A DNA stretch of 64,000 bases from an uncultured Pelagibacteraceae bacterium (lineage in GTDB: Bacteria > Pseudomonadota > Alphaproteobacteria > Pelagibacterales > Pelagibacteraceae), in contig CACDPY010000002.1 in assembly GCA_902554765.1 (NCBI GenBank), positions 62,001 through 126,000 on the forward strand, written 5' to 3'. Position 1 is the first letter of the stretch, and each line of letters begins with the position of its first letter. The position numbers and the translations under genes were made by a program. The notes beneath the pieces were generated by a model, which did no database searches, had not been told where the DNA came from, and was given only the letters and a program-made list of their open reading frames with translations. This document shows, piece by piece, positions 48,743-57,621 of this stretch.

Positions 48743-50068
48743 ATGATTGATATATTTTCACTTAGTGTTGAGGAGATGGCCTCACAAATTAAAGATGGTC
48801 AATTAACATCTGTCGAAGTATGTGAAAGGTATATTGAAAGAATAAATAAATTTGAAAAAGATATTAAAGCATGGGCTCACTTCGATAAAAAAGTTTTATT
48901 AGAAAAAGCTGCAGGTGCAGATGAACATAGAAGGTCTGGAAAACCAGTAGGCTCATTACATGGAATTCCTGTGGCTTTAAAAGACATTATTGGAACAGTG
49001 GATATGCCAACTGAATGTGGAACACCAATAAGAAAAGGAAAATCTTATTCTCAGAATGCTGAGATAGTTGAACTTTTACATGCAGCTGGAGCTATTGTAA
49101 TGGGTAAGACAACTACTTCAGAGTTAGCATATCTTGGCCCCCCTAAAACAACTAATCCCCATGATTATTCTCGAACACCAGGAGGTTCATCCAGTGGATC
49201 AGCAGCATCTGTTGCTTCATTAATGGCACCACTCTCAATTGGATCTCAAACAGGTGGGTCTGTCATAAGACCAGCATCTTATTGTGGAGTTGTTGGTTAT
49301 AAACCTAGCTACGGTTTGATTTCACGAAATGGTGTCCTAAGGACATCTTATACATTGGATCATATAGGCATGTTTGGAAAAACAGTTCAAGATGTTGCAT
49401 TACTAGCAAAAGTTTTGATTAAAAAGGATCATCATGATCCAGCTACCATTTACTATTCAGCTGAAAATATTTTTGAAGAAACAAAAAAAGGGCCTGCCTA
49501 TGAACCCAAGTTTATTTTTTATAAATCAGATTATTGGAAAATTATTGATAAAAAGTCTAGAGAGTCTTTTGAATATTTTATTAAGTCATTTAAAAATATT
49601 GAAGTGTTTGATACTCCATCATATTTTAAAGAAATTCATAAATATCATCAAATTATTCATGAAACTGATTTAGCTAATAATTTTGGAATGTATTATAAAA
49701 AATACAAATCTAAACTTTCAAAATATATGCAAACTGCCATAGCTAAAGGCAATAAATATTCAGCAAAAGAATATGCTGAGGCAATTGATTTTAAAAAAAG
49801 AAGTTATGAATCTTATCAAGAAGTCTTTGAGGATTACCATGGTGTATTATCACCCTCAAGTCCTGGTGTAGCACTAAAAGGCTTGAAAAGTACTGGAACA
49901 GCAGAATTTAATAAAGTGTGGTCTTATCTTGGAACACCTTGTATTTCTCTTCCATTACTTGAAGGTGAAAATAATTTACCATTAGGAGTTCAGTTAATAG
50001 GAGATCGTTATGATGATCACAGATTTTTAGGGGTTGCTAATTGGTTAGAAAAGGAATGTAATAATTAA
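48743..50068 (+). CDS. Amidase (GatA-like amidase signature family)
   Basis: GSLHGIPVALKDIIGTVDMPTECGTPI; NPHDYSRTPGGSSSGSAASVASLMAPLSIGSQTGGSVIRPASYCGVVGYKPS. Confidence 0.95.
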   Translation: MIDIFSLSVEEMASQIKDGQLTSVEVCERYIERINKFEKDIKAWAHFDKKVLLEKAAGADEHRRSGKPVGSLHGIPVALKDIIGTVDMPTECGTPIRKGKSYSQNAEIVELLHAAGAIVMGKTTTSELAYLGPPKTTNPHDYSRTPGGSSSGSAASVASLMAPLSIGSQTGGSVIRPASYCGVVGYKPSYGLISRNGVLRTSYTLDHIGMFGKTVQDVALLAKVLIKKDHHDPATIYYSAENIFEETKKGPAYEPKFIFYKSDYWKIIDKKSRESFEYFIKSFKNIEVFDTPSYFKEIHKYHQIIHETDLANNFGMYYKKYKSKLSKYMQTAIAKGNKYSAKEYAEAIDFKKRSYESYQEVFEDYHGVLSPSSPGVALKGLKSTGTAEFNKVWSYLGTPCISLPLLEGENNLPLGVQLIGDRYDDHRFLGVANWLEKECNN

Positions 50069-50069
50069 A

Positions 50070-50246
50070 ATGCAAAAGTTCACAACACTTTTAGGTTCTT
50101 TGCTTGCCATTGCTTTTTTAGTTGGCTTAGCCACTACATTAACTAGATCAACAATGATAGGTTTTTTTGATGTATTGCCTGTTTATATTTTAATGGGTAT
50201 TGCAATTTTTATGATGGTGTATGAAGCTTTCTTTGATAAAAAATAA
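50070..50246 (+). CDS. Small membrane protein (58 aa, not in the ORF track)
   Basis: Manual translation MQKFTTLLGSLLAIAFLVGLATTLTRSTMIGFFDVLPVYILMGIAIFMMVYEAFFDKK*; two hydrophobic segments; directly follows the amidase stop. Confidence 0.65.
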   Translation: MQKFTTLLGSLLAIAFLVGLATTLTRSTMIGFFDVLPVYILMGIAIFMMVYEAFFDKK

Positions 50247-50265
50247 TTAATCCAAAAATAAATCA

Positions 50266-51171
50266 TTGAGTATGAAAGCTAATAATTTTTTTGCGTTTTC
50301 ACTTTTATTTATTCAGCCCATTTTTATGGCATCAAATCTAGTTGTAGCGAGAGGTGGTGTTGAATATGTTCCACCAATTTCTTTGGCATTTTGGAGATGG
50401 ACATTAGTTTTTCTAATTCTCTTACCTTTTACTTACGTATCTTTAAAAAAAAATTATAAGGTAATGAAAAAGGAATATAAAAAACTCTTTTTCTTAGGAG
50501 CAACAGGATGTGGAGTTTGTGGTGCTTTTCCTTTTTTAGCAGGCCAAACTACTACTGTAACTAATATGGGGATTATATATACTTCTTCTCCAATATTTAT
50601 AATTTTGATTTCTTGTATTTTTTTTAATGAAAAAATCAATCTTACAAAAATTATTGGCCTTATTTCTTGTTTAATTGGTGTCTTTGCAATTATCATTAAG
50701 GGTGATTTTTATTCACTAAGAAATCTTAATTTTACTATTGGGGATCTTTGGATGTTAGCTGCTGCCATAGGATGGGCATTATATTCTATATATTTGTTTT
50801 ATTGGAAAACAAAACTTGAGATTTTTCAAAGATTCACGATAGTTGCATTTTTTGGTGCAGTTAGCTTGTTGCCATTTTATGTTGGTGAAGAAATTTTTTT
50901 TGAAAAAACTGTTTTTAGTCGAGAATTTTTTATATGGGTAATTTTTGCAGCAATTTCTCCAGGAATTATTGCTTTTACTTTTTATACAATGGCTCAAAAA
51001 AAACTTGGTGCGTCTTTGACTGGATTTACATTATATATCTTTACAATTTACGGTGCAATTTACGGTTACTTTTTATTTGAAGAAAAATTAGAAAATTACC
51101 ATTTGATAGGAACAGTTTTAGTATTTATTGGCGTATACTTAGCAAAGAAAAAAAATGTTCAAAAAATTTAG
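50266..51171 (+). CDS. DMT-family (EamA) transporter
   Basis: Two EamA-like halves; FAFSLLFIQPIFMASNLVVARGGVEYVPPISLAFWRW; YTSSPIFIILISCIFFNEKI. Confidence 0.93.
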   Translation: MSMKANNFFAFSLLFIQPIFMASNLVVARGGVEYVPPISLAFWRWTLVFLILLPFTYVSLKKNYKVMKKEYKKLFFLGATGCGVCGAFPFLAGQTTTVTNMGIIYTSSPIFIILISCIFFNEKINLTKIIGLISCLIGVFAIIIKGDFYSLRNLNFTIGDLWMLAAAIGWALYSIYLFYWKTKLEIFQRFTIVAFFGAVSLLPFYVGEEIFFEKTVFSREFFIWVIFAAISPGIIAFTFYTMAQKKLGASLTGFTLYIFTIYGAIYGYFLFEEKLENYHLIGTVLVFIGVYLAKKKNVQKI

Positions 51172-51973
51172 GAAGAATTTATTGCAATTAGTTTTAATCA
51201 TCGTCTCACTATATTTATTCGTTTTAGTATTTTTATACTTTTATCAACGAAATTTACTTTATCATCCAAATGAAAATAATTACTCAGGAGATAAAATTTC
51301 AGTAAAAATTGAAAAAGTAAAAATACGAACTTCAGATAACATTGAATTAATTGGATGGTATCATGAAAAAAATATTAAGGATTATAAAACTCTTGTTTAT
51401 TTTCATGGTAATGCTGGATCTTTAGAAAATAGAATTCATAAACTTAATCACTTTCAAGATATGAATATCAATTTTTTAATCATTGCTTGGAGAGGTTTTA
51501 GTGGCAACAATGGTAAACCTACTGAACAAGGTCTTTATGAAGATGGTAAAAGTTCAATTAATTGGTTAGCCAAAAAAGGAGTAAATGAAAAAAATCTTAT
51601 TTTATATGGAGAATCTTTAGGAACTGGTGTGGCCACACATTTAGCTCAAAAGAAAAATTATGCAGGCATAATTTTAGAAACACCCTTTACTTCTATGATA
51701 GATGCTGCCAAAACATTCTATCCCTATATTCCAGTTAATTTATTACTTAAAGATAAATTTGAAAATTATAAAAAGGTTAAAAACATCAATTCACCCATCT
51801 TGGTTATGCATGGTGAAGTAGATCAAATAGTTCCATTTTCAATGGGAAAAAAAATTTATGAAATAGCAAATGAACCTAAATATTCATACTTTACTAAATA
51901 TGACAATCATATGATGGAATTTGATGAAAGGTTGGTTAATGCAATTAAATCATTCATTGAAAGTTTAAATTAA
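51155..51973 (+). CDS. Alpha/beta hydrolase (BEM46-like)
   Basis: YFHGNAGSLENRIHKL; LILYGESLGTGVATHLAQ (GxSxG); ILVMHGEVDQIVPFSMGKKIYE; NHMMEFD. Confidence 0.93.
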   Translation: MFKKFRKNLLQLVLIIVSLYLFVLVFLYFYQRNLLYHPNENNYSGDKISVKIEKVKIRTSDNIELIGWYHEKNIKDYKTLVYFHGNAGSLENRIHKLNHFQDMNINFLIIAWRGFSGNNGKPTEQGLYEDGKSSINWLAKKGVNEKNLILYGESLGTGVATHLAQKKNYAGIILETPFTSMIDAAKTFYPYIPVNLLLKDKFENYKKVKNINSPILVMHGEVDQIVPFSMGKKIYEIANEPKYSYFTKYDNHMMEFDERLVNAIKSFIESLN

Positions 51974-52022
51974 GCCACATTCTAACCAAATAAAATTCAA
52001 TATTGTTTTGTAATTCTATTAT

Positions 52023-52586
52023 GTGAATAGAATATTTTTATTAGTCATTTTTCTTTTTTCTTTAAACAAAATTGCTATTGCAAAAGATAATAATTTTTCA
52101 CCTGACAATCTCTTTCATATAGATCAAATGAATTCTCATAATAAAGATTTTGCTTTGTATTTTAAAGGTAGAGAAAATTCTATTTTAGCAAGAGGAGAGA
52201 CAGAAAATTACATTAATGACTATCCAAAAGATCTTTATATTTATGATTATAAAACTAAAACCTCATCTCCTTTAATATCCTACGATTGGTTTCCATCTCA
52301 TGCAAAGTACTACCTTGAACAATACGATTTCCCAGTATTCCCAGACGATTTTGCATATTATCTATTAAAAGATAACAAAACTCTAGTTATGATTAGTGCA
52401 GTAAAAAGCTTAAACGCTAATTTTAAATTTGATATTATAGAAAAAAAATTAGAATTATACCCAACCACTGGAAAATTTGATTTTATTATTTCTTCTTTTG
52501 CTAAAAATTGTGGTCATTTTGAATTTAAAGATAATTACAAATGTAGTTATTATAAACCTCTAATATCAAGTAATTTAATTAACTAA
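52023..52586 (+). CDS. Hypothetical secreted protein (GTG start)
   Basis: Signal-like N-terminus IFLLVIFLFSLNKIAIAKD; no family recognised. Confidence 0.65.
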   Translation: MNRIFLLVIFLFSLNKIAIAKDNNFSPDNLFHIDQMNSHNKDFALYFKGRENSILARGETENYINDYPKDLYIYDYKTKTSSPLISYDWFPSHAKYYLEQYDFPVFPDDFAYYLLKDNKTLVMISAVKSLNANFKFDIIEKKLELYPTTGKFDFIISSFAKNCGHFEFKDNYKCSYYKPLISSNLIN

Positions 52587-53496
52587 CTTGAGTAAAAGCT
52601 TCTGCAAATTTTTCAGCTTCAAATATTTGTAAGTCATCTTCTTTCTCTCCTAAACCTAAAGCAATAATTGGAAGTTTATATTTTTTTGCTAATGCCAAAA
52701 GAATTCCACCTTTAGCAGTTCCATCTAATTTCGTCATGACAATTCCTGTTATTGGAATAATCTTGTTGAATTCCTCTACTTGATTTATAATATTTTGGCC
52801 GGAAGTTGCATCTAAAACTAAAATAACATCATGTGGTGCATCAGGATCTATTTTTTTTGTTACATTTGCAATCTTTTTATATTCCTCCATTAAATTTTTT
52901 TTATTTTGAAGTCTTCCAGCTGTATCGATTAAAACTTGATCAAAATTATTATTAATAGCTTCCTCAATCGCTTTATATGCAACAGAAGCAGGATCAGACC
53001 CTTGTGAAGATTTAGTTATTTGAACATTAATTTTATTAGCCCAATTTTCTAATTGTTCAATTGCTGCGGCTCGAAAAGTATCTGAAGCTGCAAACATAAC
53101 TTTATTACCATTACTTTTTAAAATTTTTCCAATTTTACCAATGCTTGTTGTTTTACCAACACCATTTACTCCAGAAATTAAAGTTGCATTAAGTTTTTCT
53201 TTTTTCAAAAAAAAAGTACTGTTCTCCAAGGGTTTCATTAATGAAACAATATATTCTTTTAAGATTAGATTAATTTCTGATGTTAAATCTTTATTAGGAT
53301 CTACTTTCTTAGTTGAAATTATTTCCTTTATTTCAGAAGCAGCTTCAATTCCAACATCTGATTGGATTAAAAATTCCTCAATTTTGTCTAAATTTTCATC
53401 ATCTATTTCTTCTTTTATAATTATTTCTTTAAGACCAGATGAAAAAGCCGAAGCACTTTTTTGAAAACCTTTTTTAAATTTATCAAATATTCCCAT
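52579..53496 (-). CDS. ftsY: Signal recognition particle receptor FtsY
   Basis: LISGVNGVGKTTSIGKIGKIL; AASDTFRAAAIEQLENWA; VLIDTAGRLQNKKNLMEE; MTKLDGTAKGGILLALAKKYKLPIIALGLGEKEDDL. Confidence 0.97.
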   Translation of the reverse strand: MGIFDKFKKGFQKSASAFSSGLKEIIIKEEIDDENLDKIEEFLIQSDVGIEAASEIKEIISTKKVDPNKDLTSEINLILKEYIVSLMKPLENSTFFLKKEKLNATLISGVNGVGKTTSIGKIGKILKSNGNKVMFAASDTFRAAAIEQLENWANKINVQITKSSQGSDPASVAYKAIEEAINNNFDQVLIDTAGRLQNKKNLMEEYKKIANVTKKIDPDAPHDVILVLDATSGQNIINQVEEFNKIIPITGIVMTKLDGTAKGGILLALAKKYKLPIIALGLGEKEDDLQIFEAEKFAEAFTQVS

Positions 53497-54320
53497 TATA
53501 ATTTTATTGAGATTTTCTTTATACCTGAAACAGGACCTTTCATGTGAATAGAATTTTTTTCATCTATAAAAATTGATAATTTTCCAGTCTCAAATTCTAT
53601 ATCTGTATTTTTATTAGTAAGGTTATTTAACAAACCAGCGAATGCTGTAGCACATGCTGCAGTTCCACATGCTTTTGTTAACCCAGCACCTCTTTCCCAC
53701 ACTTTAACTTTAATTAAATTTTTATTCATAACTTTAGCAATTGTAACGTTACATTTTTCTGGAAATATTTTGTGATTTTCTATAAGTGGACCAATTTTGG
53801 CAATATCAAAATTTTCAATTTCATCCATAAAAAAAATAACATGAGGGTTTCCAACATTTACGGCAGTGCCACCATAATATTCGTTGTTATTAATATCATT
53901 AATTTTTATATTTAGATTGAGTGTATCAAATTCACTCGATAGAGGAATCTCATTCCATTTAGTTTTTGCTATCCCAATTTCAGTTGTAACTAGATTATTT
54001 TCTAATATTTCAGATTTTAAATTACCGGATGGAGTAGTTAAAATTATAGTTTTATTATCTTTTTCTCTTGAAATTAAATCAGCAACACATCTTGTGCCAT
54101 TACCACATGCACCAGATTCTCCACCATCAGAATTAAAAAATTTCAAACTAGCATTAGTTATTTTATCATTTTCAATTAATATTAATTGATCACATCCAAT
54201 AAAATTTCTATCGCAAATTTTTATTATTTGCTCTTTTGATAAGTCTGTAACTTTTTGTCTATTATCAATGATGACAAAGTCATTACCTAATCCATCCATT
54301 TTAAAAGCTTTTATGTCCAT
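53496..54320 (-). CDS. dapF: Diaminopimelate epimerase
   Basis: FKMDGLGNDFVIID; FFNSDGGESGACGNGTRCVA; VNVGNPHVIFF; WERGAGLTKACGTAACAT. Confidence 0.97.
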   Translation of the reverse strand: MDIKAFKMDGLGNDFVIIDNRQKVTDLSKEQIIKICDRNFIGCDQLILIENDKITNASLKFFNSDGGESGACGNGTRCVADLISREKDNKTIILTTPSGNLKSEILENNLVTTEIGIAKTKWNEIPLSSEFDTLNLNIKINDINNNEYYGGTAVNVGNPHVIFFMDEIENFDIAKIGPLIENHKIFPEKCNVTIAKVMNKNLIKVKVWERGAGLTKACGTAACATAFAGLLNNLTNKNTDIEFETGKLSIFIDEKNSIHMKGPVSGIKKISIKL

Positions 54321-54342
54321 ATATAGTTATTTAACTTATTTA

Positions 54343-54369
54343 TTGACTTTTTTGAACCTCTATTATAGT
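54343..54369 (+). promoter_or_regulatory. Putative promoter for the ffh leader/operon
   Basis: TTGACT - 15 nt - TATAGT; predicted start about 54375; short spacer lowers confidence. Confidence 0.35.
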
Positions 54370-54373
54370 TTGT

Positions 54374-54462
54374 GGCACTTTCCGCAAAAACGTTAAATTT
54401 GCGGTGTCTTTGGAAACAAAGAGATCGACACTAGTCAGCGAGGGTTCGCCCACTAGTGCGAT
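54374..54462 (+). ncRNA. Candidate structured RNA (three consecutive hairpins), leader of ffh-rpsP-trmD-rplS or a separate small RNA
   Basis: CCGCAAA(54382-54388)/TTTGCGG(54398-54404); TCTTTG-GAAA-CAAAGA (54407-54422); ATCG-A-CACTAGT-CA-GCGA-GGGT-TCGC-CC-ACTAGTG-CGAT (54424-54462). Confidence 0.65.
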
Positions 54463-54482
54463 TACTGCTGTGTGTAATAAAT

Positions 54483-55841
54483 ATGTTTGAAAATTTAACA
54501 AATAAATTCGAAGAAATTTTTTCTTCTTTAAAAAAATCTCCTTCACTTGATGAAAATCAGGTTGATGAAGGCTTGAGAGGTATTAGACAAGCTTTACTTG
54601 AAGCAGATGTCTCACTTGATGTAGCTAAAGAATTTATTGAAAAAGTTAAGCCAAAAGCTTTAGGACAAGAAATAATTAGATCCACATCACCGGGGGATAT
54701 GGTGGTTAAGATCGTTTATGATGAATTGGTTAGTCTACTCGGCGAAAAAAATAACGATGTAAATCTTAATGCAGTTCCACCGGTACCAATGATGTTGGTT
54801 GGACTACAAGGCTCTGGTAAAACGACTACAACAGCAAAACTTGCCAAGTATCTCGAGAATACGAAAAAAAAGAAAGTTATGATGGTTAGCTTAGATATTT
54901 ATAGGCCAGCCGCTCAAGAACAATTAAAATCGTTAGGAGAACAAAATAATATTTTAACACTTCCAATTATTGAAGGTCAACAACCGGCTGATATTTGTCA
55001 AAGAGCTATCAGTGCAGCAAATTTAAATGGTGCTGACATTATCTTATTTGATACTGCAGGTAGGACACAGATAGACCTACAAATGATGAGTGAAATTAAA
55101 CAAATTGAAAATACAATAAAACCTGCAGAAACATTTTTGGTTGCAGATTCTCTTACAGGACAAGTGGCTGCGTCTGTAGCAAAAGAATTTAAGAATACTG
55201 TCAATCTTTCAGGAATAATTTTAACTAGAGCGGATGGTGATGCTAGAGGTGGAGCAGCTGTAAGTATGAAATTCATTTCTCAAGTTCCAATTAAATTTTT
55301 AGGAGTAGGTGAAAAAATTGAAAATCTTGAAGTGTTTCATCCAGATAGAATTGCAAATAGAATTTTGGGAATGGGAGATATTGTGTCTCTTGTAGAAAAA
55401 GCAGCACAAGATTTAGGTGAAGAAAATATTAAAAAGGCTGAAGAGAATTTAAAAAAGGGACAATTTTCAATGCAAGATTATTTAACTCAATTACGACAAA
55501 TGAAAAAAATGGGTGGAATAGAAGGTGTGATGTCTTTTATGCCGGGTGTATCTAAGGTTAAGTCTCAAATGGATGCTGCAGGTATAGATGAAAGCATTAT
55601 TACAAAAAATGAAGCGATAATTTTGTCTATGACTAAAAAAGAGAGAGAGAACCCAAAAATAATTGACGGTTCTAGAAAAAAAAGAATTGCTAATGGTTCT
55701 GGAACAGATCCAGCCACTATCAATAAATTGCTAAAGCAATTTAAAATGATGTCTGAAATGATGAAAAAGATGTCCAAAGGAAATCTGAAAGGTATGACTG
55801 ATAAAGGAATACCACCAGAATTATTTAATCAACTAAAATAA
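54483..55841 (+). CDS. ffh: Signal recognition particle protein Ffh
   Basis: MFENLTNKFEEIFSSLKKSPSLDENQVDEGLRGIRQALLEADV; GLQGSGKTTTTAKLAKYL; DTAGRTQIDLQMMSEI; GDARGGAAVS; C-terminal M domain. The ATG at 54483 fits better than the track start at 54456. Confidence 0.97.
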   Translation: MFENLTNKFEEIFSSLKKSPSLDENQVDEGLRGIRQALLEADVSLDVAKEFIEKVKPKALGQEIIRSTSPGDMVVKIVYDELVSLLGEKNNDVNLNAVPPVPMMLVGLQGSGKTTTTAKLAKYLENTKKKKVMMVSLDIYRPAAQEQLKSLGEQNNILTLPIIEGQQPADICQRAISAANLNGADIILFDTAGRTQIDLQMMSEIKQIENTIKPAETFLVADSLTGQVAASVAKEFKNTVNLSGIILTRADGDARGGAAVSMKFISQVPIKFLGVGEKIENLEVFHPDRIANRILGMGDIVSLVEKAAQDLGEENIKKAEENLKKGQFSMQDYLTQLRQMKKMGGIEGVMSFMPGVSKVKSQMDAAGIDESIITKNEAIILSMTKKERENPKIIDGSRKKRIANGSGTDPATINKLLKQFKMMSEMMKKMSKGNLKGMTDKGIPPELFNQLK

Positions 55842-55855
55842 AAAAAGGAGAGTAA

Positions 55856-56344
55856 ATGTTAAAGTTAAGGTTATCAAGAGGAGGAACAAAAAAAAGACCT
55901 GTATACAAGGTTGTTGTAGCAGATAGTCGTTTTGCAAGAGATGGAAGATTTATTGAAAAAGTAGGTTTTTTCAATCCATTACTTCCTAAAGAAAAAAAAG
56001 AAAGAATTGGACTTGAGGCTGAAAGAATTAAGTATTGGTTAGGCCAAGGTGCACAACCAACAACAAGAGTAGCAAGAATTTTAGGTGAAAATGAATTAAT
56101 GCCTATGCCTGCTAATGGAAACAATCCTCAAAAAGCAGTTCCAAAGAAAGATAGAAAAAAAGAGGGATCTGAAGAAGCTCCTAAAGCAGATGCAGCACCA
56201 GCAGCAGAAGCTAAAAAAGAAGAAGCTCCTAAAGCAGATGCAGCACCAGCAGCAGAAGCTAAAAAAGAAGAAGCTCCTAAAGCAGATGCAGCACCAGCAG
56301 CAGAAGCTAAAAAAGAAGAAGCTCCTAAAGAGGAAAAAAAATAA
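55856..56344 (+). CDS. rpsP: 30S ribosomal protein S16 (bS16) with a repetitive C-terminal tail
   Basis: [41 protein letters not shown]; tail of [16 protein letters not shown] repeats. Confidence 0.97.
   Translation: MLKLRLSRGGTKKRPVYKVVVADSRFARDGRFIEKVGFFNPLLPKEKKERIGLEAERIKYWLGQGAQPTTRVARILGENELMPMPANGNNPQKAVPKKDRKKEGSEEAPKADAAPAAEAKKEEAPKADAAPAAEAKKEEAPKADAAPAAEAKKEEAPKEEKK
56171..56314 (+). repeat. Three perfect tandem 48-bp repeats within rpsP
   Basis: gaagaagctcctaaagcagatgcagcaccagcagcagaagctaaaaaa at 56171, 56219 and 56267, plus a partial fourth copy from 56315. Confidence 0.97.
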
Positions 56345-56358
56345 TATAAATTTTGCCT

Positions 56359-57045
56359 ATGTTTCAAGCCCGAGTATTTACTCTTTATCCAGAAGTTTTT
56401 GCCGGACCTTTATCTAAAGGCCTTTACGGAAAGGCTTTGTCTAATAAATTGTGGGACTTAAGTGTAATAAACATAAGAGACGCAGCCACTGATAAACACA
56501 AAACAGTCGATGATACTCCTTACGGAGGAGGGACAGGAATGTTGTTAAAAGCTGATGTTTTAGCAAATGCACTTGATCAAAAAGTTAAAAAGGGAGAAAG
56601 GGTTTTTTATCTTTCGCCTAAGGGTAAAAAATTTGATCAGAAACTTGCTAAAGAACTTTCAAAAGAAAAATCTATTTCTTTAATATGTGGTCATTTTGAA
56701 GGAGTGGATGAAAGAGTTTTAACCACAAGGAACATTGAAGAAATAAGCATAGGCGATTATGTTCTGTCTGGAGGTGAAACAGCTGCATTTGTAGTACTTG
56801 ATAGTATTCTTAGACTTTTGCCTGGAGTTTTAGGTAATGATAAATCCTCACTTGATGAAACCTTTGAAAATGGTCTTTTAGAGTATCCTCAATATACAAA
56901 ACCTCAAATATGGGAGGAAAAATCAGTGCCAGATGTATTATTATCTGGAGATCATAGTAAAATTAAAGACTGGCGTTTATCTCAATCTGAGGCTATAACA
57001 CGCGACCGAAGACCAGATTTGTGGCAAAAATATAAGAAGAACTAA
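56359..57045 (+). CDS. trmD: tRNA (guanine-N1)-methyltransferase TrmD
   Basis: [89 protein letters not shown]. Confidence 0.97.
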   Translation: MFQARVFTLYPEVFAGPLSKGLYGKALSNKLWDLSVINIRDAATDKHKTVDDTPYGGGTGMLLKADVLANALDQKVKKGERVFYLSPKGKKFDQKLAKELSKEKSISLICGHFEGVDERVLTTRNIEEISIGDYVLSGGETAAFVVLDSILRLLPGVLGNDKSSLDETFENGLLEYPQYTKPQIWEEKSVPDVLLSGDHSKIKDWRLSQSEAITRDRRPDLWQKYKKN

Positions 57046-57061
57046 TTTGATAAATACTAAA

Positions 57062-57610
57062 ATGAAAACTATAGAAGAAATAAACCAGCATAACGTTAAA
57101 AAAATTCTTTCAGAAAAGAAAATTCCTGATTTCTTTCCTGGCGATGTAGTTAAAGTTGGTGTCAGAATTACAGAGGGTAAAAAAGATAGGATTCAATATT
57201 TCGAAGGCGTGTGTATTGCTAAAAAAAGTAGAGATTTAAATTCATCTTTTACTGTCAGAAAGATATCTTTCGGGGAGGGTGTTGAAAGAACCTTTCCATT
57301 ATATGGAACATTAATTGATACAATTAAAGTAATTCGTTCAGGAAAAGTAAGAAGAGCAAAACTTTATTATTTAAGAGACAGAACTGGTAAATCAGCAAGG
57401 ATCGCAGAAAAAATTAGAAAAAAAATTGGAATTGATATAGATGTTAAACCCGAGGTTGTTACTGAAGAAAATTTAGCCCCAGTTAATAAAGAAAGTGAAA
57501 CTGAGGTGAAAGCAGAAAAAGTGCCTGCGAAAGAAGCTAAAAAGGAAGAGGCTCCTAAAGCTGAAATTAAGATAGAAAAAAAACTTGAAAATACACCAGA
57601 AAAAAAATAA
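57062..57610 (+). CDS. rplS: 50S ribosomal protein L19 (bL19) with a C-terminal extension
   Basis: [93 protein letters not shown]. Confidence 0.97.
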   Translation: MKTIEEINQHNVKKILSEKKIPDFFPGDVVKVGVRITEGKKDRIQYFEGVCIAKKSRDLNSSFTVRKISFGEGVERTFPLYGTLIDTIKVIRSGKVRRAKLYYLRDRTGKSARIAEKIRKKIGIDIDVKPEVVTEENLAPVNKESETEVKAEKVPAKEAKKEEAPKAEIKIEKKLENTPEKK

Positions 57611-57621
57611 TTTTTTTTTCA

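Noticed and set aside
49434-49673. 79-aa ORF inside the amidase gene in another frame
   Set aside because: Nested in a clear conserved amidase; translation is low-complexity.
54374-54462. Reading the hairpin region upstream of ffh as 4.5S SRP RNA (ffs) or a tRNA/tmRNA fragment
   Set aside because: The GGAA-capped helix 8 with its conserved asymmetric loop is not present, and GGGTTCGCCC does not sit in a proper T-arm; no cloverleaf can be drawn.
54340-54546. Minus-strand 68-aa ORF covering the ffh leader
   Set aside because: Overlaps the structured region and the ffh start; no homology recognised; the hairpin structure explains the region better.
56171-56314. Possible CRISPR-like repeat array
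   Set aside because: Repeats are directly contiguous, have no spacers and encode protein in frame with rpsP.
56115-56417. Repetitive ORF ([15 protein letters not shown] repeats) overlapping rpsP/trmD, and the minus-strand ORF 56128..56367 ([16 protein letters not shown] repeats)
   Set aside because: Both are alternative-frame readings of the 48-bp rpsP tandem repeats; the rpsP frame is clearly the coding one.
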